NCBI GenBank assembly: GCA_017478485.1
Contig: JAFVDI010000014.1
Coordinates: 1-36,391 of the forward strand
Direction of reading: 5' to 3'
Length of the DNA: 36,391 nt
Origin: Clostridiales bacterium
GTDB lineage: Bacteria > Bacillota > Clostridia > Saccharofermentanales > Saccharofermentanaceae
The notes beneath the pieces are model-generated. The model ran no database searches, was not told where the DNA came from, and worked only from the letters and a program-made list of their open reading frames with translations. Positions 22,241 to 29,072 of the stretch are shown piece after piece (position 1 is the first letter of the stretch; each line of letters opens with the position of its first letter). Position numbers and translations under genes: made by a program.

Positions 22241-24064
22241 TTATGTTTTCAGAGGCTTGAAAGGACTTGCACCGGGCTCTCTTTCCACAGGCTTTTCATC
22301 ATCGGTACCTGCGTTTAATACGGATCTGAAAGGACTGGGGTTGGAGCTGGAGAAAGCCTTGGGCTTCATGGGCTCTACCTTCGGAAGATTGAATTTCATG
22401 TCAGGTACATGAGTGGGTTCGGGAGCAACCTCAGGTGCGGGTGCAGGTGCGGTCCTGCGGAAGAACCTGGGATGATCTCCGTCTCTCTGGGGAAGTTTCT
22501 CATCTGAATCTTCAAAGCCGTCAGATACCAATGAACCCGCATCGGGTGATCCGAGTGAAGACAATGAACCGAGGTCGTCTCCTCCCAAAGAGGACATAGA
22601 GCCGGAATTGGAATTCATGTTGAACATTGCGGTCGGATTGACCGGTTTCTTATCTTCGGCTTTGTCTTCAGACGAAGACATTCCGGGCCTGTATGCTGTG
22701 AATCCGAAAGACTTCTTCGGAACTTCCAGATCAGGCTCGCTCGAAGTTAGCGGGCTGAATGCGCTGCCTGATGCAAAAGGGGATGAAGTCATCGATGAAG
22801 CGAAAGGCGAAGGTGTCTGAGGCGCCTGTTCCTCTTTCGGCTCTTCCGGAGAAGCCAGGGGCTTGAAAAGACCGGAAGGTACAAATGTTACCGGAGGTGA
22901 AGGTCTGAGCGTTGCTGCAGGAGCTTCGTTCTCGATAACCGGTTCTTCTTTGGCCGGATTCGAAGCAGCAGGTTTGAACGCACTGTTCGCGCTTGCCGCA
23001 GGCTTTGCCGGAGCGGCTGCAGTCTTGGCAGGAGCAAAAGGCTTGAACGGACCTGAAGGTGCAGCAGCGGGTGCTTCATCTGCAGGTTCTTCTTTTGCAG
23101 CAGCCTGAGCCTGAGCGGCGGGTCTGAAACCTGCTCTCGGTGCCGAGGCAGCGGGTCTTGTGCCGGCTACGGCGGCAGCGCCTCTCGGAGCTGCAGGTCT
23201 TGAACCGCCTACAGAAGCTGCTCCTCTGGGTGCCGCAGGTCTTGAAGGAGCGGACCCTGTTTTCGCTGAACCCAAAGGCTTGAAAGGGCTGGCGGGAGAT
23301 GCGGACTTTGCGGGCTCCTCGTTAGTCTCCTGAGGTTCAGGCCTGAGTGATGCAGCGGGTCTTGAACCTGCTACGGCGGCAGCACCCCTCGGAGCTGCGG
23401 GCCTTGAACCACCGACGGCAGCAGCGCCTCTCGGAGCGGCAGGCCTTGAACCGGCCACGGAGGCAGCACCTCTTGGAGTTCCGGGTCTTGAACCTGTTAC
23501 GGCGGCAGTGCCTCTCGGAGCAGCCGGCCTTGCAGGGGCGGACTCTGTTTTTGCAGAACCCAAAGGCTTGAAAGGACTTGCGGCCTCGGAAAACCTGTTA
23601 TATGGTGAGGGCGCCGGCTGTTCCGGCGTCTCATTTTCTTTCTTTTTCTTTTCGCTCGCAGGCTTGAATGCGCTGGGCATTCCTGCCGGTGAATATGAGG
23701 AAGCAGAGCTCTCACGCTTTGCGCCGGCTGACTGTTTGAACGGGCTCGGAGCACTGTTCTGATTTGCCGTTTCGGCAGATTTTGCAGAACTCATGCGCGC
23801 AAAGATCGATGCATTGTTGCTCCTCTGGGGAAGAACATTTTCGGGATCGTTCTCGGGTTCATCCAGAAGAGAGCCCGGTTCTTCGGGTTCTTTAAGACCG
23901 GATGAGACCTCCGCTGATGTCAGTGAGTTGCCGCATTTCCAGCAATACCTGGCATCGTGCGGGAGTTCTTCCCCGCATTCCGGGCACGTGGTAAGAGGCG
24001 AAGCACATTTCCTGCAGAATTTTGCATCTTCAGGAAGTTCCAGACCACAGTTCATACAAAACAT
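22241..24064 (-). CDS. Double zinc-ribbon protein with long Ala/Pro-rich repeat region (607 aa)
   Basis: The start at 24064 has GGAGG 6-7 nt upstream and puts the ribbon at the N-terminus. Eight cysteines form two ribbons: C3/C6-C17/C20 and C27/C30-C41/C44. The remaining 560 residues are predicted disordered: Ala, Pro, Ser and Gly dominate, with about four direct copies of a 14-residue unit GSRPAAPRGAAxVx plus two more in a second cluster. The short motif SPFKPL (or PFKP) recurs about ten times to the very C-terminus. No membrane segment, so it is probably cytosolic. The repeated motif could be a multivalent docking site. Function unknown. Confidence 0.75.
   Translation of the reverse strand: MFCMNCGLELPEDAKFCRKCASPLTTCPECGEELPHDARYCWKCGNSLTSAEVSSGLKEPEEPGSLLDEPENDPENVLPQRSNNASIFARMSSAKSAETANQNSAPSPFKQSAGAKRESSASSYSPAGMPSAFKPASEKKKKENETPEQPAPSPYNRFSEAASPFKPLGSAKTESAPARPAAPRGTAAVTGSRPGTPRGAASVAGSRPAAPRGAAAVGGSRPAAPRGAAAVAGSRPAASLRPEPQETNEEPAKSASPASPFKPLGSAKTGSAPSRPAAPRGAASVGGSRPAAPRGAAAVAGTRPAASAPRAGFRPAAQAQAAAKEEPADEAPAAAPSGPFKPFAPAKTAAAPAKPAASANSAFKPAASNPAKEEPVIENEAPAATLRPSPPVTFVPSGLFKPLASPEEPKEEQAPQTPSPFASSMTSSPFASGSAFSPLTSSEPDLEVPKKSFGFTAYRPGMSSSEDKAEDKKPVNPTAMFNMNSNSGSMSSLGGDDLGSLSSLGSPDAGSLVSDGFEDSDEKLPQRDGDHPRFFRRTAPAPAPEVAPEPTHVPDMKFNLPKVEPMKPKAFSSSNPSPFRSVLNAGTDDEKPVEREPGASPFKPLKT
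23110..23540. repeat. 42-bp coding repeats inside the double zinc-ribbon gene
   Basis: Two clusters, near 23110-23250 and 23345-23540, consist of imperfect 42-bp units that encode GSRPAAPRGAAAV-like peptides. Silent differences between units show that they are maintained at protein level or have begun to diverge. Copy number is likely variable between strains. Confidence 0.7.
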
Positions 24065-24247
24065 AAATTGCCTCCCATTTTCCCCGGACGGTATTATCAA
24101 AATTATTATACATTATCTCAAAACCATTTGTCTTTATTAATTAGAGGCAAGATTTGTTTATCTGCATTTTATCTGTGTAAATGTAAGAGTTTGCCCCCTT
24201 CTCGTGCTATATTTTGCATATCCGTGGAAGGATAGGGGATAAAGGAA

Positions 24248-24343
24248 ATGAGAAAGATACTTGCTTCACTGCTGATAGTTTTTTACGGTTTGTTCCTGAT
24301 GACCGAAGGTTCCCATTTGTCCCTCAAAGTGTCCCTACCATAG
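24248..24343 (+). pseudogene. Truncated secreted-protein ORF ending inside a dispersed repeat
   Basis: ATG 24248 (AAAGGA upstream) opens a 31-residue frame: a good signal-peptide start MRKILASLLIVFYGLFL, then residues coded by the palindromic repeat at 24311-24365, where TAG at 24341 ends the frame. This looks like the front of a secreted or lipoprotein gene whose remainder was replaced when the repeat arrived. Between 24366 and 24514 I see no other gene, and nothing recognisable between 24065 and 24247 except AT-rich sequence. Confidence 0.5.
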
Positions 24344-24365
24344 GGACCATCTGCTGTACATTTGA
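24311..24365 (-). repeat. Solitary copy of the 64-bp palindromic repeat (reverse orientation)
   Basis: Read on the minus strand it contains CAAATGTACAGCAGATGG, GTCCCTATGGTAGGGAC and GGGACAAATGG in the order and spacing of the array at 28701-28941, and is closest to the second array unit. It lies 4.4 kb from the array and in inverted orientation. Confidence 0.85.
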
Positions 24366-24514
24366 GTATTTAAGCCAGCCCCTGTTTCATATCGGCTACA
24401 TTTGACATGCTGCCTGTTGCTTAAGCATCAGATAGGCCTCCTATTACTGATTGTCTGTCCATACACCCGGGAAGATAATGAGCCAAAAGGTTACTCTGCA
24501 AAGGACGGCATTCT

Positions 24515-25126
24515 ATGAAAGTATTTGATTTTGACAGTACCATATACAGAGGCGAGAGCCCGGTGGATTTTACGTTTTTCATGATCAGGCACAATAAGAA
24601 GATCATTAGATATGTGCCGACGATCCTTGTAACTCTTGCAGGATACAAGATGCATCTGATCAAGAAGGAAAGGCTCGAATCGCTCAGCAATGAATTCATT
24701 GAGAACGTCCTTGACGATCCAGATTCCCTTTCCGGATTTGTGGAACAGTTCTGGGCGACACATGCGCATAAACTCAACAGGGACATCGTTAAGCTTATCG
24801 AAAAAGGGGACGTCATCATTACCGCAAGTCCGTCCTTCCTGATCAATGGTGTAAGCGATCTGCTCAATACCAGGCACATTCTCGGTACGGAGATCGATCT
24901 TAAGGAGAAAAAACTCGTCTGGTATAACTTCGGGGACAACAAGGTCGAGCGCTACAGATCGATCTACGGATACCGCCGGATAGATGCTTTCTATACAGAC
25001 TCTTTCTACGATGAGTATCTCATGGATATCTCCAACGAAGTATATATAGTCAGGCACGGACACGTGCACAGGCTTCCGAAAAGGAAGGTCCGTACCGCGC
25101 ACGCCGGAAGCGGCTGGAGTATTTAA
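24515..25126 (+). CDS. HAD-IB-type phosphatase
   Basis: The 203-residue product starts with motif I FDFDST (nucleophile D5, acid D7) and has motif II ITASPS near the middle, a Lys-containing motif III region (NKVERY) and an acidic DSFYDEYLM at the end, the arrangement of HAD-IB phosphatases related to phosphoserine phosphatase. A helical cap of about 70 residues separates motifs I and II. A moderate AAAGGA precedes ATG 24515. The substrate cannot be named. The diguanylate cyclase gene follows after its own -10. Confidence 0.82.
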   Translation: MKVFDFDSTIYRGESPVDFTFFMIRHNKKIIRYVPTILVTLAGYKMHLIKKERLESLSNEFIENVLDDPDSLSGFVEQFWATHAHKLNRDIVKLIEKGDVIITASPSFLINGVSDLLNTRHILGTEIDLKEKKLVWYNFGDNKVERYRSIYGYRRIDAFYTDSFYDEYLMDISNEVYIVRHGHVHRLPKRKVRTAHAGSGWSI

Positions 25127-25169
25127 CATCTGTTAAAACTATTTTCAGTTTTTCCTCTGTTTTTATTGA

Positions 25170-25175
25170 TATAAT
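25170..25175 (+). promoter_or_regulatory. -10 element upstream of the sensor diguanylate cyclase
   Basis: A perfect TATAAT preceded by TTGA lies 27 bp before the start at 25203. The -35 region is T-rich but not consensus, so an activator or a weak promoter is possible. Confidence 0.5.
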
Positions 25176-25202
25176 TAGCATATCTGTACGGAGGATAAGC
25201 TG

Positions 25203-27119
25203 ATGAACAAGCGGATAGCTATATTTACCAACGGTTTCAGCAATGAATTCGTTGAGCATATAGTTACGGGTTTTCATAACAAAGCTAAAGAAGACGGCAT
25301 AGACGTTTTTGTCTTCGTTACTTACTGCAGTGCCGGCGATCATGAACTGCAGAATAAATGCCAGCTCAATATCTTCCACCTTCCCGATCCTGCCGATTTC
25401 GACGGTGCGCTGATGCTCACCAACACATATAATTTCCCGGACGAACAGGAACGTGTTTGCGCACGTTTCCAGAGGGCCGGCGTTCCGATGCTCTCGCTTG
25501 AAGTAGAAGTCCCGAACATGTCCTGCATAAAGACGGAGAACTATAAAGGCGTAAGGGAACTCGCTGTCCATCTTGTCGAAAAACATAACGCGAAAAGGAT
25601 CATTTATGTAAACGGAGTAGAGGGAAATATCGAAAACGAAGTGAGACGTCAGGCTCTTGTCGATGTTCTTAAAGAGCACGGCCTTGAGCTTTACGGTGAA
25701 TTAAACTGCGATTTCGGATTCTATTCCGCTTACGTTCAGATGAAGGAATACATCAAGTCAGGCAAAGAACTTCCGGATGCCGTCGTCTGCGCAAATGACA
25801 ACATGGCGCTGGGCATCAATTCGGCTCTGACGGAAGTAGGTTACAGTGTGCCTGAAGATGTTCTTCTGACCGGATTTGACATGATAAAGGACGGTCAGTT
25901 TATGTTCCCGATACTCTCAACGGTTTCAAGAGGCTGGGACAAGTTCGGCGGCCTGGCATACGACAAACTTAAATATCAGATCGAACATCCCGGTGAACGC
26001 TTTTCCGAAGAATACAGTTCTTATTTTGTACCGTCGGAAAGCTGTGGATGTCCGCCTTCGGAAGAATCCGTCAAGAACCGTTTTAATGCTATAAGGAATT
26101 CGTATTTTGATACGCTGCAGCAGAACATCATGGACATCTACTTCATGGGTCTGCAGGTCCCGCTGTCTTTTGCGGTGAAGAAAGAGGACTTCTATGATAA
26201 GGGGATCATGAATACAAGAGACATTCCCCAGCTTGGCCAGAATTATTGTCTCTGCACCGAGCCTGAATTCTTTGAACTGAATGATGACGAATATCCCGAG
26301 AGGATCCGCGGTTACAGTTCAAACATGGATATCCTTTATGAATACCGCAACGGAGAAAGGATCCCTCTGCGCCACTTCGATTCAAAGGCTCTTTACCCTG
26401 ATTACGTTCATGAGGAAGGCAAGTCGAATCTTTATATTTTTGCGCCTCTCAACTACCTGAACTTCATCATAGGTTATATAGCCATCAAGAATACGCCGAT
26501 GCTTCTTTTCAATCTCGGCCTTAGCAGATTCATAAAGAACATGAATGCACAGCTCTTCAGCATGCGCCGTCACATCTTCTCGGAACGCACGAATGCCGAG
26601 CTGAAAAAGATCTACATGACAGATGCCCTCACCGGTCTTTATAACCGCATGGGCTGTCAGAATGTACTGTACGATTATATTTCCGCACGCAAAAATGAGA
26701 ATAAGAAGTCCATACTTGTTTTCGCTGACATCGACAGGATGAAGACCATCAACGATAAATACGGACACCTTAACGGCGATCTTGCGATAAGGGCTACCGC
26801 TGATGCGTTCAAGAATCATTCTCCTGAGGAATGGCTTTTCGGAAGATACGGAGGAGACGAATTCATCGCGGTCGGTCCGTGTGATTCAACGGAGAATATC
26901 GAGAAGAACCTAAAGCACCTCTCAGAGTCGATGAGCGAAGAATTCAAGTCTCTAAATCTCAACTTCCTGCTTCATGCAAGCGTTGGTTATACGGTAATAG
27001 AACCCGGTGATGATGCTGCCATCGCCGATTACATCGAGCGTGCCGACAAGTACATGTATGCCGAGAAAGAGAAGTATCACAAGTACATGGATTCTCTTTC
27101 GGAAGAGCCGGGGAAATGA
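25203..27119 (+). CDS. Cytosolic diguanylate cyclase with LacI/periplasmic-binding-protein-like sensor
   Basis: The 638-residue product has no signal peptide or membrane helix. Residues 1-285 form a LacI-type effector-binding domain without the DNA-binding head: RIAIFTNGFSNEFV, DGALMLTNTY, the hinge segment DAVVCANDNMALGINSALTEVG and SVPEDVLLTGFD are diagnostic. A linker region (about 290-460) is followed by a GGDEF domain: TDALTGLYNRMG, ADIDRMKTINDKYGHLNGD and the intact active site GGDEF at 550-554, so c-di-GMP synthesis is expected. The RxxD inhibitory site that normally stands just before is absent. GGAGG precedes ATG 25203. Its stop overlaps the RNA methyltransferase start by 4 bp. Confidence 0.92.
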   Translation: MNKRIAIFTNGFSNEFVEHIVTGFHNKAKEDGIDVFVFVTYCSAGDHELQNKCQLNIFHLPDPADFDGALMLTNTYNFPDEQERVCARFQRAGVPMLSLEVEVPNMSCIKTENYKGVRELAVHLVEKHNAKRIIYVNGVEGNIENEVRRQALVDVLKEHGLELYGELNCDFGFYSAYVQMKEYIKSGKELPDAVVCANDNMALGINSALTEVGYSVPEDVLLTGFDMIKDGQFMFPILSTVSRGWDKFGGLAYDKLKYQIEHPGERFSEEYSSYFVPSESCGCPPSEESVKNRFNAIRNSYFDTLQQNIMDIYFMGLQVPLSFAVKKEDFYDKGIMNTRDIPQLGQNYCLCTEPEFFELNDDEYPERIRGYSSNMDILYEYRNGERIPLRHFDSKALYPDYVHEEGKSNLYIFAPLNYLNFIIGYIAIKNTPMLLFNLGLSRFIKNMNAQLFSMRRHIFSERTNAELKKIYMTDALTGLYNRMGCQNVLYDYISARKNENKKSILVFADIDRMKTINDKYGHLNGDLAIRATADAFKNHSPEEWLFGRYGGDEFIAVGPCDSTENIEKNLKHLSESMSEEFKSLNLNFLLHASVGYTVIEPGDDAAIADYIERADKYMYAEKEKYHKYMDSLSEEPGK

Positions 27120-27961
27120 ACCTTATTCCGATAACAGACATTAACGCGCCCGAAATGGACGTATTTGCAAGACTCACCGAAAACCAGCTCAGAAGTTATT
27201 ACGCTCAGGGCGACGGAATATTCCTTGCCGAAAGCGCAAATGTGATCCTGCGCGCGCTTGAGGCAGGATACGAACCCGTTTCGATGCTCGTTGAGACGGA
27301 GCGTATCGAGATCGAGGCGAAGCCGGTTTTCGAATGTATCGAAAAGTACTGCGGCAGGGAAGTGCTCGATTCCATCCCGGTCTACGTTGCGCCGCGCGAG
27401 GTCGTTACGGACATGACCGGTCACCATCTGGTACGCGGACTGTGGATGGCAGTAAGAAGAAAACCCGGGGTATCCGCAGAGGAATTTCTGAAGAACAAGA
27501 AACGCATCGCGGTCATGGTGGACGTGGTAAATCCCGTCAACGTCGGAGCGATATTCAGGTCCGCGGCGGCCCTCGGAATGGACGGCGTGCTTCTTACACA
27601 CAAGTCGGTAGATCCTCTTACAAGACGCACCGCAAGAGTGAGCATGGGAACGGTCTTCCAGATCCCCTGGGCACAGGCGTCGCTTAATGAATCCGAAGGC
27701 GACAGGCTTTTGGATCTTCTCAGAACGAACGGCTTCAAGACGGTGGCGATGGCGCTTACCGATGATTCCACGAATGTGGACAACGACGAGATAAGATCGA
27801 ATGAAAAGGTCGCGATATTGCTCGGAACTGAGGGGACAGGTCTTCCGAAAGACATGATTAGCGCGTGCGATTACCGCGTCATGATACCGATGCATTACGG
27901 GGTCGATTCGCTGAACGTCGCCGTTGCGAGCGCCATCAGCTTCTGGGAACTGATGAAATGA
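27116..27961 (+). CDS. SpoU/TrmH-family RNA 2'-O-methyltransferase
   Basis: The 281-residue product has an N-terminal substrate-binding domain of about 120 residues and a C-terminal SPOUT knot with all three SpoU motifs: NPVNVGAIFRSAAALG, ILLGTEGTGLP and MIPMHYGVDSLNVAVASAI. It should methylate rRNA or tRNA using S-adenosylmethionine; it most resembles the TsnR/RlmB-like group but the target is not readable. Its ATG overlaps the upstream stop (ATGA), so it is translationally coupled to a diguanylate cyclase, an unusual partner. Confidence 0.92.
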   Translation: MNLIPITDINAPEMDVFARLTENQLRSYYAQGDGIFLAESANVILRALEAGYEPVSMLVETERIEIEAKPVFECIEKYCGREVLDSIPVYVAPREVVTDMTGHHLVRGLWMAVRRKPGVSAEEFLKNKKRIAVMVDVVNPVNVGAIFRSAAALGMDGVLLTHKSVDPLTRRTARVSMGTVFQIPWAQASLNESEGDRLLDLLRTNGFKTVAMALTDDSTNVDNDEIRSNEKVAILLGTEGTGLPKDMISACDYRVMIPMHYGVDSLNVAVASAISFWELMK

Positions 27962-28027
27962 TATTTCACCACATGTAACCTTAAGGATACACGGAGAACA
28001 CATCGCGAAAATATAATCAACCCGAAG

Positions 28028-28635
28028 ATGTATTTCGCGGAATGTGTTTGGGGGTTATATAAAAAAACAATATCATTATTCATGGCCTTTTCGATGATGC
28101 TGTCTTTCGGTGCATGCAGCGGTACAAAGGATGCATTTGCGGACATAAAGCTTTCGGAGTCGCAAAGGACATGGTCAAATCCTGACGGAAAGTATAAGGC
28201 AATAATCGAAGAATATGCGGATGATTCCTTCACAGGCACGCTGGCCGTAGCGACGGATAAGGATATCGTTTATCTGTATGCCGAGAAAGAGACCGAAAAG
28301 GACGGCACGACACTTGAATCGCAGGATACCGTTTTCGACATCGCATCAGTAAGCAAGACCTTCACCGCGGTAGCTATCTTGCAGCTTGCGGAGAAAGGGA
28401 AGCTAAAGCTTGACGATACTGTCGACAAGTATTTCCCTGAGTATGAGACAGGCAAAAAGATCACTATAGATCACCTGCTTCACATGAGTTCGGGTATTCC
28501 CGATTACTGCAACAACCCCGATCCGTTCTGGAACATATCGGGCTTTCCATCGCTGACAACAATCTGAACATCCTGGGATATAAGCTTGAGCTGGTTTCTG
28601 AGGACGGTCTTTTCAAGGCTTCGGTGAAGTTCTGA
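28028..28635 (+). pseudogene. Serine hydrolase (beta-lactamase/PBP-like) with internal deletion and frameshift
   Basis: The N-terminal frame (28028-28567) encodes a lipoprotein signal with FGAC lipobox, the catalytic motif ASVSKTF (SxxK), LDDTVDKYFPEY and HLLHMSSGIPDY, all typical of the beta-lactamase-related serine hydrolases. It breaks off after residue 170. From about 28549 another frame continues to TGA 28633-28635 with LGYKLELVSEDGLFKASVKF, which reads like the C-terminal beta-strand end of such a protein. About 150-200 residues with the YxN and HxG motifs are therefore missing and the ends are out of frame. The start is uncertain; ATG 28028 lacks a good ribosome binding site. Confidence 0.7.
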
Positions 28636-28700
28636 AAAAAGACGCTGTCTCAAAAGTATATTTTTTCAAAACGAGATACCCGCAATTATGACGGCTATTG

Positions 28701-28941
28701 AATGTACAGCAGAACGTCCCTATAGGAGGGACGCTTTCAGGGACAAACGGGCTGATTTGGCCCAAATGTACAGCAGATGGTCCCTATGGTAGGGACACTT
28801 TCCGGGACAAATGGCCCAAAAAGGCTCAAATGTACAGCAGAACGTCCCTATAGCAGGGACGTATTCCGGGACAAATGGCCCAAAAAGGCCCAAATGTACA
28901 GCAGAACGTCCCTATAGTAGGGACATCTTTCGGGACAAACG
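28701..28941. repeat. Four tandem 64-bp palindromic repeats
   Basis: Units begin with AATGTACAGCAGA at 28701 and then every 64 bp; the GTCCC of the four hairpins starts at 28716, 28780, 28844 and 28908. Each unit has AATGTACAGCAG, a hairpin GTCCCTA-TRG-TAGGGAC (6-8 bp stem), and a second GGGACAAA 5-8 bp later that could compete for the same GTCCC arm. Between units, GGCC-CAAAAA-GGCC can form a short stem. Flanks vary, the core is kept. No coding frame runs through. A fifth, inverted copy is at 24311-24365. Confidence 0.92.
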
Positions 28942-29020
28942 AACTACAAGAACAGTTCAAAATACCAAATGAAAGCACAGACCATCTGCCTTACGGCTGA
29001 AAATTATCATAAAACAACGC

Positions 29021-29058
29021 AAATGGGGTGTCTCATTTTGAGACACCCCATTTTTGAA
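29021..29058. terminator. Bidirectional terminator at the end of the exporter operon
   Basis: AAATGGGGTGTCTCA (29021-29035), TTT loop and TGAGACACCCCATTT (29039-29053) form a perfect 15-bp stem, with TTTTTG on the plus strand. It lies 15 bp beyond the stop of the minus-strand adaptor gene and closes transcription from both sides. Confidence 0.85.
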
Positions 29059-29072
29059 TACGGTATAGTTCT

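Noticed and set aside
27077..28003. Long antisense ORF of 308 codons
   Set aside because: It runs against the SpoU methyltransferase gene, whose motifs are complete; the antisense translation is rich in His, Arg and Cys with no recognisable domain. The antisense frame at 2826-3437 across the MBOAT gene is rejected in the same way.
28701..28941. CRISPR array
   Set aside because: Units are similar over their whole 64 bp with no variable spacers of constant length between identical repeats, and no cas genes are near. The 62-bp array at 36261 is also rejected for this reason.
8661..29058. Mobile element hinted at by shared GGnTGTCTCA arms at 8664, 28647 and 29026
   Set aside because: Two of these are ordinary terminator hairpins, and the shared arm is short; common terminator sequence is a sufficient explanation.
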